Assembly: GCA_016719885.1 (NCBI GenBank)
Contig: JADJYF010000005.1
Location: 310,001-374,000 of the forward strand
DNA length: 64,000 nucleotides
From: Pseudomonadota bacterium
Lineage (GTDB): Bacteria; Pseudomonadota; Gammaproteobacteria; Ga0077536
Direction: 5' to 3'
Shown here: positions 7,840-16,478 of the stretch, one piece after another
How positions within the stretch are numbered: the stretch's first letter is position 1
Layout: every line of letters begins with the position of its first letter
Program-made: the position numbers and the translations under genes
The notes under the pieces: generated by a model
What the model saw: only the letters and a program-made list of their open reading frames with translations
Databases searched by the model: none
What the model was told of the DNA's origin: nothing

Positions 7840-8808
7840 ATGCGCTTCACCATCGTCGGCGCCGGTGCGCTCGGCAGCATCCTCGGCGCGCATCTCGCGG
7901 CCGCCGGACACGAGGTCACGCTGGTGGCACGCGGTTCGCGTGCCGAGCAGTTGCGCGGCCAGGGCCTGCGGGTGCGCGGCCTGAAGGATCTCGACCTGGC
8001 GTGCCGCGTGGTCGCGCCCGGCGCGGCCGATGTCGAGCCCGGCGTGCTCATCTACACGGTCAAGACCTACCAGATGGACGAAGCGCTGGCCGCCCATGCC
8101 CACACCCGGCCCGCGGCGGTGTTCTCGGTTGCCAACGGCGTGATGAAGAACGAACAGCTATGCGCCATCCACGGCCCGGCCACGGTGCTGGGCTGCATGG
8201 CCAATGTCAGCGGTGAACTGATGGCCGACGGCGAAGTGCTGTTCACGCGCAACGTGCGCATGCCCATCGGGCCGCTGGCGGGCTACGCCGGCACCGACGT
8301 CGCGGCGCTCGCCGCCGCCATCAACGCCGCCGGCGTGGTCACCGAGGCGGTCGCTGATATCGAGAGCGTGGAATGGTCGAAGTTCGCCGGCTGGCTGGCG
8401 ATGTTCACGCTGGCCGTGATCGCGCGCACCACCACCGGCGTCTACCTCGAGAATCCTGGGCTGGCCGCGGTCGGCGTGAAGCTGGTGGCGGAAGCGGTGG
8501 CCCTGGCGCGCGCGCGCGGCATCGCGCTGCTCGATCAATCGCCGATCCCGGTGGTGAGCGTGGCCGACGCGGCGACACCGGCGGCGGCGGCCGAGATCCT
8601 GCGCGACATCGGTCGCAACCTCATTGCCCAGGCGCCGCGCCATCGCATGTCGGCGCTACAGGACTTCGACGCCGGACGGCGTCTGGAAGTGCACGAGACG
8701 CTGGGTTACGCGTGGCGCGAGGCTGAGCGCCTGGCGTTGCCGGCGCCCACCATCGGGCTGTGCTATGAACTCGTCGCCGGGCTCGACGCGCTGCCGCGCG
8801 GCGCCTGA
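7840..8808 (+). CDS. panE: 2-dehydropantoate 2-reductase (ketopantoate reductase) family
   Basis: The 322-residue product begins MRFTIVGAGALGSILGAHLAAAG, the Rossmann GxGxxG that binds NADPH. The C-terminal ApbA domain contains SVEWSKFAGWLAMF with the lysine that is catalytic in ketopantoate reductases, and RHRMSALQDFDAGRRLEV, where the family carries its conserved S-x-x-Q-D segment. It would reduce ketopantoate to pantoate for coenzyme A synthesis, though the family also has paralogues with other 2-keto substrates. The ATG at 7840 starts the conserved domain directly. Confidence 0.88.
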   Translation: MRFTIVGAGALGSILGAHLAAAGHEVTLVARGSRAEQLRGQGLRVRGLKDLDLACRVVAPGAADVEPGVLIYTVKTYQMDEALAAHAHTRPAAVFSVANGVMKNEQLCAIHGPATVLGCMANVSGELMADGEVLFTRNVRMPIGPLAGYAGTDVAALAAAINAAGVVTEAVADIESVEWSKFAGWLAMFTLAVIARTTTGVYLENPGLAAVGVKLVAEAVALARARGIALLDQSPIPVVSVADAATPAAAAEILRDIGRNLIAQAPRHRMSALQDFDAGRRLEVHETLGYAWREAERLALPAPTIGLCYELVAGLDALPRGA

Positions 8809-8829
8809 ACGCCAGCGCCGGCTCCGATC

Positions 8830-9996
8830 TCAGAACAAGGTGCTGTCGTCGCCGCCGGCGGCGCGCGGGCCGTGGCCGGCACGATCGTCGTCGCTGGTGT
8901 AGCACTCGAGCGTCGCCACCAGGCGCGACAAGTCGGCGGCCGTCGGCGCATGGCCCTGCTGCAACTGGGCGCGCAGCGTGGCGATGTTGTCACCGACCTG
9001 CATCAGCAGCGGGTTGATGCGATCCTGGAAGCGCAGCTGTTCGAGGGCGGCGGCCACCGCGTCCTTGATAGCGACGGACTCCGCGCGCAGCTCGGCGCCG
9101 GAGGTGTTCAAGCTGTCCATCGCCGACTTGAAGTCGGTGACCACGCCCGAGATCTGGTTCTCGCATTCGACGCGCGCCTGCGCATCGCGCTCGGCGGCGC
9201 TCTCGACCATGGCCGAGGACTCGCGGATGCCGCGATTGATGAAATCGATCTTCTGGCTGATGTTCTTGCCAATCTCGCCCGAACGCGTCGACAGCGTGCG
9301 CACTTCGTCGGCGACCACCGCGAAGCCGCGACCGGCATCGCCGGCGCGCGCCGCTTCGATGGCGGCATTGAGGGCCAGCAGATTGGTCTGATCGGCGATG
9401 CTGGCAACGTCGGTCGCCATTTGCTGCAATTCGGCGGTGAACTGCACGAGACGCTGACTCTCCGCCATCAGCCGGTCCTTGTCGTTGAGGGTGTTGGTCA
9501 GGATCTCGCCCACCGAGGCCAGGCGCGCTTCGCTGGCCGCCACGGTGTGGCGCAGGCCTTCGTCGGATCGGCCGTGCGCGCCGCCCTCGAGTCCGGCGCT
9601 GCGATAGGAGGACGCCACCGCCTCGTCCAGACGCTCGACGATGCAGGCAAAGTCGCGGCCGAGGTGCGCGACCGTGCTGTCCACCTGTTCGCGGGCACTA
9701 TCGAGAAGCGCGCACCAGGCCGGCAGCACCTGCTCACCGAGCGTGGCGAAGCGCGCGTCGCAGGCCGCGCTCTGCGCGGCGATGCCACTGGCGTTGGCCG
9801 CCAGTTGCGCCTTGAAGTCGGCTGCGCGGGCCACGGCTTGTTGGTGGCTGCGGCGGTCGCACATCACGCCTGCCGCCATCAGCGCGACACCGACCACGCC
9901 ATGGGCGAGGCTGATGCTGCCGAGGCTTGCCATCGCGCCGGTGGCGATCACCGCCAGCGCCGTTGAATACCAGGTGGGGTTGCTTGATTCGGGCAT
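8830..9996 (-). CDS. methyl-accepting chemotaxis-like signalling protein
   Basis: The product is about 388 residues. Two hydrophobic segments lie near the N-terminus (STALAVIATGAMASLGSIS and AHGVVGVALMAAGVM) with almost no periplasmic loop, so there is no external sensor domain. A helical region leads to the MCP signalling tip, recognised by DQTNLLALNAAIEAARAGDAG and GFAVVADEVRTLS. I chose the ATG at 9996, preceded by AAGAGA, over an upstream in-frame codon. It probably senses a membrane or cytoplasmic cue and controls a CheA-type kinase. No che genes are nearby. Confidence 0.88.
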   Translation of the reverse strand: MPESSNPTWYSTALAVIATGAMASLGSISLAHGVVGVALMAAGVMCDRRSHQQAVARAADFKAQLAANASGIAAQSAACDARFATLGEQVLPAWCALLDSAREQVDSTVAHLGRDFACIVERLDEAVASSYRSAGLEGGAHGRSDEGLRHTVAASEARLASVGEILTNTLNDKDRLMAESQRLVQFTAELQQMATDVASIADQTNLLALNAAIEAARAGDAGRGFAVVADEVRTLSTRSGEIGKNISQKIDFINRGIRESSAMVESAAERDAQARVECENQISGVVTDFKSAMDSLNTSGAELRAESVAIKDAVAAALEQLRFQDRINPLLMQVGDNIATLRAQLQQGHAPTAADLSRLVATLECYTSDDDRAGHGPRAAGGDDSTLF

Positions 9997-10291
9997 GATG
10001 TTCTCTTGTTCGGGATCCCCGGGCGCCGCTTCAAAGGGCCGCGGCACGAGGGGAGATACCCGCGAATGATCGTTTCAATCGAAATGTTCGGGCGCCGAGG
10101 CCCTCTCGTTCCGAGGTATCGGCAGCGCCGGCCTGGCCCTTGAGCGAAGCAAGCGATTTATCGCGGTGATTACGGCAGGAGGCGCGCGGTGTCGTCGCGC
10201 CGCGCCGGCGTCGGCGGCTACGGCGATGGAGTGGACAGTGGCGACGGGAGGCCGCGGGCAGGCCGGCGTGGCCCACCCGCGGCGCGGCGGC

Positions 10292-11200
10292 TCAGGCGAG
10301 TCCGAGCTTGGGTTTGACCCAGGCGGCGAGCTTGGCGATGGCGTCGTCCGCTTCCGGTGCACGGCCGGCCATGAACTGGAACACGTGCTGCATCTCGGGG
10401 AACACGTCGCAGCGAACTTCGACGCCAGCGGCCTTGGCGCGCTCGGCGACACGCAGCGAATCGTCCAGCAGCGCTTCGTAGCCGCCGACCTGGATGTAGG
10501 TCGGCGGAAAGCCGCTGAAATCGGCAAACAGCGGGTTGACCAGCGGGTCACGCGGCGAGGTCGCGCCGATGTAGAGCTGCGACATGCCGACCGACATGTC
10601 CTTGGACACCAGCCGGTCGACCTTGGCATTGGTCTCGAACGAGGCGCCGCTGCCTTCCATGTCATACCAGGGCGAGAGCGGCATGACGGCCGCCGGCAGG
10701 GCAAGCCCGCGGGCCTTGATGCCGAGCACCACGGTCGTGCACAGGTTGCCGCCGGCCGAATCGCCGACGGTGGCGATGTGGGCGGGCTTGATGCCCTGCG
10801 CCAGCAGCCATTCGTAGACCTTCACGCCTTCGTTGACCTGCGAGGGATGCTGGTGCTCGGGGGCGCGTCCGTAATCGACGATCAGCGCCCGGCAGCCGAC
10901 CGCCTTGGCGATGTGGGCGAACATCTTGCGATGGGAAAAACGCGAGCCGGTGACGCAGCCACCGCCGTGCAGGCTGAGCAGCACGCGGTCCTGGGCGGCG
11001 CCCTTGGGCACTGCCCACAGGCACGGCGTGCCATTGGCATCGGCCTCCAGGTAATCCACGCCGCCCGGGTCGGCGGCGAGATCGCCGCACTTCTCCAGCA
11101 TGTCGCGCAATTCGTCGATGCCCATCGCCGGGTTGGCGGTCAGCGCGGCGACAAAGCTGTCGAACAAGTTGTCTATGGCGGCGGCTTGCGGACTGGCCAT
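10292..11200 (-). CDS. alpha/beta hydrolase, hormone-sensitive-lipase (HSL) type esterase
   Basis: The 302-residue product has the HSL-family oxyanion motif HGGGCVTGS and the nucleophile motif GDSAGGN. The Asp is probably in the DPLVNPLFADFSG region and the His in the QHVFQF segment. It would hydrolyse short-chain or bulky carboxyl esters in the cytoplasm. The start at 11200 has AGGGGAA about 8 nt upstream; an earlier in-frame start is Arg/Pro-rich and unlike the family. It is transcribed away from the hybrid kinase gene. Confidence 0.9.
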   Translation of the reverse strand: MASPQAAAIDNLFDSFVAALTANPAMGIDELRDMLEKCGDLAADPGGVDYLEADANGTPCLWAVPKGAAQDRVLLSLHGGGCVTGSRFSHRKMFAHIAKAVGCRALIVDYGRAPEHQHPSQVNEGVKVYEWLLAQGIKPAHIATVGDSAGGNLCTTVVLGIKARGLALPAAVMPLSPWYDMEGSGASFETNAKVDRLVSKDMSVGMSQLYIGATSPRDPLVNPLFADFSGFPPTYIQVGGYEALLDDSLRVAERAKAAGVEVRCDVFPEMQHVFQFMAGRAPEADDAIAKLAAWVKPKLGLA

Positions 11201-11433
11201 GCTCGGTTCCCCTGCTAGATGAATGGTGGCCCGGAAATATAAGGCCGAAGGCGGCGGCGGGTGAACCCGCGTCCGGGGAGGTGGGCCGCGTCGGCGCCGG
11301 CCTTGACCGTGGACAAGCGCGGTGAGTTTACGGGTGGAGCGCGCGTCCCGTGCGTGCGAGACTCGCCCTGGCGGCAGCCGCGGCAGCACGAGGGTTGGCT
11401 TGCGGACGTGGCGTTTGCCGTGGGGGCTGGGAC

Positions 11434-14025
11434 ATGGATTTGCGAGAAAGCACGCGCCGTCTGATCGCGCGCCTGGTGTTGGGCTATTGCCTGGTGGCCG
11501 GGCTGTGGATCGTGGTGTCTGACCAGTTGCTGGGCTTGCTCGGCAATATCGGCGAGATGACCTACCTCGCCACCGTCAAAGGCCTGGTGTTCGTCACTTT
11601 CTCGTCCTTCTTCCTCTACCTGGCCCTCTCGCTGGTGGCCCGCCAGGGTACATCGAACAGCGGCATGCCGGCCGACAGCGGCCTCGCCGATTCGGCCAGC
11701 GCCGCGCCCTTCGTGCCCGTGCAGGGCTACGTGCTGGCGGTGCTGTTGACCGGCCTGACCTTCCTGCTGCGCTTCGCCATGGAAATTCCGCTGGCGCGGC
11801 CGATGCTGATCCTGTTCATGCTGCCCATCGCGCTGTCGGCGCTGCTGGGTGGCGCCGGGCCGGGCGTGCTGGCCACTGCCTTGACGGTGCTGGGCCAGGC
11901 GCTGATCGTCGCGCGCGGCGATATCGCCGAGCCGTTCGACATGCGCATTTTCCACTTCCAGCTGTTCGTGCTGGCGGCGAGCGGCGTGGTGGTGTCGCTG
12001 GTCAGCCGCGCGCTGCATCGCTCGCGCCAGCACGCGGAGGCCGCGCTGCGGCGCGAGCGCGACGCGCGTGACGAGTACCGCACCTTGAGCGATCAACTGC
12101 ACGACCCGGTGTGGCGCAAGGACCGTGAAGGGCGCTACATCGATTGCAACGAGCCTTTTCTGAATCTGACGCGCCTGACGCGCGAACAGATCATCGGTCG
12201 CACCGACGAGGAACTGTTCGACCACGCCATCGCCGCCGAGTGGCGGGCCGAGGACCAACGCGTCATCGACACCTTGCAGGCCATCGAACAGGAAGAGCAC
12301 TGGCCGCCGCCCAGCACCGCCGGCTGGGTGCTGGTGAGCAAATCGCCGGTGATGGACGCCAGCGGCCGCTGCGTGGGTTCGATAGGCATCGCGCGCGACA
12401 TCAACCGGCGGCGCGAGGCTGAACGCTCATTGCAGGAAAGCGAGGCGCTGTTTCGCACGCTGTTCGAGATTGGCCAGGACGCGGTGCTGATCGGCGACCT
12501 GGCCGTGGACGGCGGCACCTACGGCTTCACCGAAGTGAACGCCGAAGCGCTGCGCATGTTCGGCTACGAGCGCGCGCGCCTGGTGCGCATGTCGCTGGCC
12601 GAACTGCTCGTCGACGACGCGCGCGAGCAGCAGCAAACCTTGCTCAAGGCGGTGCTGCGTGACGGCCATGTGCAGTGCGTGACCACCGCGCGCGCCGCCG
12701 ACGATCGCCGCTTTCCGATTGAGCTCAGCATCATTCGCTTCGAAGTGCGGCGCGTCGGCGAGTTCGGTGTGCTGATGGCGATGCGCGACATTTCGGCGCG
12801 CGTGGCCGGCGAAGCCGAGCAGGCGCGCCTGCGCGAACAGGTCGCGCACATGCAGAAGCTCGAGGCCATCGGCCAGTTGACCGGCGGCATCTCGCACGAC
12901 TTCAACAACCTGCTCGCCACCGTGCTCGGCTATACCGAACTCGCGCTCGTGCACGTCGCCAAGCTGCCCGACGACAAGCTCGAACAATACCTGGACGCGG
13001 TGCGCACCGCGGCCCTGCGCGGGCGCGACCTGGTCAGCAAGATGCTGGTGTTCAGTCGCGGGCGCGTCGCGCCGGCGAACGCCGCGCCGATCGCCATTGC
13101 GCCGCGCCCGGTGGTCGAGAACGCGCTGCAACTGCTGCGCTCGGCCATTCCTTCGACCATCGAAATGCACACCACCTTCGATTCCTTCGCGGGCGGCGTC
13201 ACCTGCGACGCGGTGGAAATCGAGCAATTGCTCATGAACCTCGTGATCAACGCGCGTGATGCCATCGTCGGCACCGGCCATATCGACGTCGCGCTGCGCG
13301 AAGTTTCGATCGCGCGCGATGCCTGCAGCGCCTGCCTGGTCGATTACGCGGGCGACTTCATCGAACTCGCGATCGGCGACAGTGGCAGCGGCATACCGCC
13401 GAACCTGTTGCCGACCATTTTCGAGCCGTTCTTCACCACCAAGGAAGTCGGCAAGGGCACCGGTCTCGGCCTGGCGCTGGTGCACGGCATCGTGCACAAG
13501 GCCGGTGGCCACATCCAGATCTGCAATGCCATACCGGCAGGCACGCTGGTGCGCGTGCGCTTGCCCAGGGTCGCGGTGGCGGCGGGCGTCGAAGCGCAAG
13601 CCGCGGCGCCGCGCCCCGGCGCCACGCCAGAACCGGCGCCGCAGGGCGCGCACGTGATGGTGGTGGACGACGAATTGCCGCTCGGGCGGTACTGGCGTGA
13701 GCTCCTGGAAAGCGAAGGCTACCGGGTCAGCGTGTTCAACGACAGTCGCCTCGCGCTCGAGCGCTTCCGCGCCGCGCCGCAGGACATCAATGCCGTGCTG
13801 AGCGACCTGACCATGCCGCACGTCAGCGGCGAACAACTCGCGCAGGCCATGCTGGAGCGCCGCGCCGACCTGCCGGTGTTCCTGTTGTCCGGCAACCTCA
13901 CGGCCTTCGACAGCCACGCCATCGCTGAACTCGGCGTGCGTCAATGTTTCAAAAAGCCGGTGAACTCGGCGGAGGTGTTGGCGGCGCTCAATGCCGCCGT
14001 GCACACCGCGCACGTCATTGCTTAA
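11434..14025 (+). CDS. membrane hybrid sensor histidine kinase (PAS-PAS-HisKA-HATPase-REC)
   Basis: The 863-residue product starts MDLREST. Two N-terminal helices are followed after residue about 95 by a cluster of membrane helices of the DUF4118/MASE type. Then come a PAS domain (DPVWRKDREGRYIDCNEPF), a second PAS domain, and HisKA with His488 in QLTGGISHDFNNLLATVLGY. The ATPase domain has DSGSGIPPNLLPTIFEPFFTT. A C-terminal receiver carries the phospho-acceptor Asp791 in VLSDLTMPHVSG. The kinase subtype (SHDFNNLL) is common in hybrid kinases. No cognate regulator is adjacent. Confidence 0.92.
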   Translation: MDLRESTRRLIARLVLGYCLVAGLWIVVSDQLLGLLGNIGEMTYLATVKGLVFVTFSSFFLYLALSLVARQGTSNSGMPADSGLADSASAAPFVPVQGYVLAVLLTGLTFLLRFAMEIPLARPMLILFMLPIALSALLGGAGPGVLATALTVLGQALIVARGDIAEPFDMRIFHFQLFVLAASGVVVSLVSRALHRSRQHAEAALRRERDARDEYRTLSDQLHDPVWRKDREGRYIDCNEPFLNLTRLTREQIIGRTDEELFDHAIAAEWRAEDQRVIDTLQAIEQEEHWPPPSTAGWVLVSKSPVMDASGRCVGSIGIARDINRRREAERSLQESEALFRTLFEIGQDAVLIGDLAVDGGTYGFTEVNAEALRMFGYERARLVRMSLAELLVDDAREQQQTLLKAVLRDGHVQCVTTARAADDRRFPIELSIIRFEVRRVGEFGVLMAMRDISARVAGEAEQARLREQVAHMQKLEAIGQLTGGISHDFNNLLATVLGYTELALVHVAKLPDDKLEQYLDAVRTAALRGRDLVSKMLVFSRGRVAPANAAPIAIAPRPVVENALQLLRSAIPSTIEMHTTFDSFAGGVTCDAVEIEQLLMNLVINARDAIVGTGHIDVALREVSIARDACSACLVDYAGDFIELAIGDSGSGIPPNLLPTIFEPFFTTKEVGKGTGLGLALVHGIVHKAGGHIQICNAIPAGTLVRVRLPRVAVAAGVEAQAAAPRPGATPEPAPQGAHVMVVDDELPLGRYWRELLESEGYRVSVFNDSRLALERFRAAPQDINAVLSDLTMPHVSGEQLAQAMLERRADLPVFLLSGNLTAFDSHAIAELGVRQCFKKPVNSAEVLAALNAAVHTAHVIA

Positions 14026-14099
14026 CGCCGCGCCGTGAACAATGCCAGAATGGCCACGGCCGCCATCGTCAACCTTCGCGCAAGCCCAAGGATTCGCCC

Positions 14100-15893
14100 A
14101 TGCCCAGTTACAAGGCTCCCGTCGCTGACACCCGCTTCGTGCTCAATGAAGTCATTCGCATCGCCGATTACGCTCACCTGCCGGGCTTTGCCGATGCAAC
14201 GCCCGATCTCGTCGCCGCCATCCTCGAGCAGGGCGCGAAGTTCGTCGAAGAAGTGTTGCAGCCGCTCAACCAGGTGGGTGACGAAGTCGGCTGTACGCGT
14301 CACGCCGACGGCAGCGTAACCACGCCGCCCGGCTTCAAGGACGCCTATCAGCAGTTCTGTGCCGGCGGCTGGATGGGACTCGCGGCGCCGACCGAATTCG
14401 GCGGCCAGGGGCTGCCGCACGTCATCGCCAACGCCTTCGAGGAATATCTCATTTCGTCCAACATGGCATTCGCCATGTATCCCGGCCTGACCTTGGGCGC
14501 GATGGCTGCGATTCGCGCGGTGGGTTCGCGCGAGCAGCAGGACACCTATCTGCCGAACATGGTGGAAGGCGTGTGGACCGGCACCATGAATCTCACCGAA
14601 CCCCATTGCGGCACCGACCTCGGCCTGCTGCGCACCCGCGCCGAGCCGCAGGCCGACGGCAGCTATCGCATCACCGGCACCAAGATTTTCATATCCGCCG
14701 GCGAGCACGACATGAGCGAGAACATCATCCACCTGGTGCTCGCCAAGATGCCCGATTCGCCGGACAGCGTGCGCGGCATCTCGCTGTTCATCGTGCCGAA
14801 GTTCCTGCTCAACGCCGACGGCACGCCGGGCGCGCGCAATGCCGTGTCCTGCGGCTCGATAGAGGAGAAGATGGGCATCCACGGCAACGCCACCTGCGTG
14901 TTGAATTACGACGGCGCCACCGGCTATCTCATCGGTGAGAAGGAAAAAGGCATGCGCGCGATGTTCATCATGATGAACGCCGCGCGCCTCGGCGTGGGGG
15001 TGCAGGGCCTGGCGGTGTCGGAGGTGGCGTGCCAGAACGCCGCCAACTACGCGCGCGATCGCCTGCAAGGCCGTGCGCTGTCGGGCCCCAAGAACGCCGA
15101 TGGCAAGGCCGACCCCATCATCGTGCATGCCGACGTGCGTCGCATGCTGATGAATGCGCGCGCCTTCAATGAAGGTGCGCGGGCGTTGGCGCTGTGGGGC
15201 GCGCTGCAGGTCGACCTCACGCATCTCGCCGAGACCGAGCAGGCGCGCACCGAGGCCGACGACCTTATCGGTCTCCTGACCCCGGTCATCAAGGGTTATT
15301 TCACCGACAAGGGCTATGAGAACGCGACCAACGCCCAGCAGTGCTTTGGCGGGCACGGCTACATCCGTGAATGGGGCATGGAGCAATTCGTGCGCGATGC
15401 GCGCATCGCCATGATCTACGAAGGCACCAACGGCATCCAGGCGCTGGACCTGGTCGGTCGCAAACTGCCGGCCAACGGCGGACGCGCGCTGCGCACCTAC
15501 ATGAAAATCGTCAGCGACTTCATCGCCGCGCACAAGGACGACGAACTGCTCGGCCCGATGGTGGCGGCGCTCGGCTGCGCGCAGGCCGACCTCAACAGCG
15601 CCACCGGCTGGCTGATGCGCAACGCCATGATGAAGCCGGACAACGCCGGCGCGGCCGCCGTGCCGTATCTGCATCTCATGGCGTTGGTGATGTTCGGCCA
15701 CATGTGGGGGCAGATTGCGCTGGCCGCGCAGGCGGCCCTGGCGCGCGGCGCCGATGACAGCGAGTTCTACCGTAACAAGCTCGCCACCGCGCGCTACTTC
15801 TTCTCGCACATGCTGCCCGAGAGTTCGGTGCACCGCGCGCGCGTGGAAGCTGGCGCCGACAACCTCATGGCGCTGGCGGCCGAGGCTTTCTGA
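14100..15893 (+). CDS. acyl-CoA dehydrogenase, long (DmdC/FadE-like) type
   Basis: The 597-residue product is longer than classical acyl-CoA dehydrogenases and matches the family with an extra C-terminal helical domain that includes 3-methylmercaptopropionyl-CoA dehydrogenases (DmdC). Landmarks are NLTEPHCGTDLGLLRTRA (substrate/FAD binding), QCFGGHGYIREWGMEQFVRDARI and IYEGTNGIQALDLVGRKL with the likely catalytic Glu. It oxidises an acyl-CoA to the enoyl-CoA and passes electrons to ETF. It stands alone between the hybrid kinase and a REP pair, so the substrate is open. Confidence 0.9.
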   Translation: MPSYKAPVADTRFVLNEVIRIADYAHLPGFADATPDLVAAILEQGAKFVEEVLQPLNQVGDEVGCTRHADGSVTTPPGFKDAYQQFCAGGWMGLAAPTEFGGQGLPHVIANAFEEYLISSNMAFAMYPGLTLGAMAAIRAVGSREQQDTYLPNMVEGVWTGTMNLTEPHCGTDLGLLRTRAEPQADGSYRITGTKIFISAGEHDMSENIIHLVLAKMPDSPDSVRGISLFIVPKFLLNADGTPGARNAVSCGSIEEKMGIHGNATCVLNYDGATGYLIGEKEKGMRAMFIMMNAARLGVGVQGLAVSEVACQNAANYARDRLQGRALSGPKNADGKADPIIVHADVRRMLMNARAFNEGARALALWGALQVDLTHLAETEQARTEADDLIGLLTPVIKGYFTDKGYENATNAQQCFGGHGYIREWGMEQFVRDARIAMIYEGTNGIQALDLVGRKLPANGGRALRTYMKIVSDFIAAHKDDELLGPMVAALGCAQADLNSATGWLMRNAMMKPDNAGAAAVPYLHLMALVMFGHMWGQIALAAQAALARGADDSEFYRNKLATARYFFSHMLPESSVHRARVEAGADNLMALAAEAF

Positions 15894-15908
15894 ACCAGGC
15901 TGACCCCG

Positions 15909-15991
15909 GTAGGTGCGAATTCATTCGCACATTGAATGGCGCGCCACGGAGATGAAATCTCGAATCAGTGTGCGAATGAATTCGCACCTAC
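15909..15991. repeat. REP family A inverted pair
   Basis: The units are 15909-15930 (+) and 15970-15991 (-). Each is GTAG plus the hairpin GTGCGAAT-TC-ATTCGCAC, separated by a 39-nt spacer. The pair sits 15 nt after the acyl-CoA dehydrogenase stop and runs directly into the ribosome-binding site of the next gene (AGGGGAG begins right after the palindrome). Confidence 0.88.
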
Positions 15992-16005
15992 AGGGGAGCG
16001 AGCGC

Positions 16006-16365
16006 ATGCCGCCATCCGAGTCGCGCCGGCACGACTTCGTCCCTTGGCTGGCGGCGCTGCTCGGCAACCGCCTCGCGCGTCTCGCCCTGTTCGCCATCGC
16101 GCCGCTGCTGGTCATGCTGTGGTGGCAGATGGGCGGCGCGCCGGGCGAAGTCGAGACGCAGGGTGAGGCGAGCGGCGTGGTGAGTGAAGTCTACAAGCAC
16201 GCTTACCTCGTGAGCTTGGATGACGGCGGCCAGGTGCGTGTGTTCCGCAATCGCAAACTCGACAAAGGCGCGCGGGTGACGCTCAAGGTCAGTCGCTACG
16301 ACAACGGCAATAGGCATTACGTGTTGCCGGCAGAGGAGCCATCCACCGCATCAACCAAGCACTGA
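16006..16365 (+). CDS. small single-pass membrane protein, unknown function
   Basis: The 119-residue product has a basic N-terminus, one hydrophobic helix (LALFAIAPLLVMLWWQMG) and a soluble C-terminal part with an oligonucleotide-binding-fold look (GVVSEVYKHAYLVSLDDGGQ, VRVFRNRKLDKGARVTLKVS). The ATG at 16006 follows GGGGAG by 8 nt. I do not recognise the family. The tail is probably periplasmic. Confidence 0.65.
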   Translation: MPPSESRRHDFVPWLAALLGNRLARLALFAIAPLLVMLWWQMGGAPGEVETQGEASGVVSEVYKHAYLVSLDDGGQVRVFRNRKLDKGARVTLKVSRYDNGNRHYVLPAEEPSTASTKH

Positions 16366-16478
16366 TCTCGCGCACGCGCTACCGCGCTGCGACAAATTGC
16401 CGCATCGGACTCGCTACGCTTGCTCGCTAACATTGCACTGTCCCGTACCGGACGGGTGACAGACCAGGAGCATAGCGG

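Noticed and set aside
12427..14013. Long minus-strand open frame opposite the hybrid kinase
   Set aside because: The sequence is low-complexity His/Arg/Val with no recognisable domain; the plus strand has full HisKA, ATPase and receiver motifs.
14022..15833. 603-codon minus-strand frame opposite the acyl-CoA dehydrogenase
   Set aside because: It is the mirror of a highly conserved plus-strand enzyme and shows no motif of its own.
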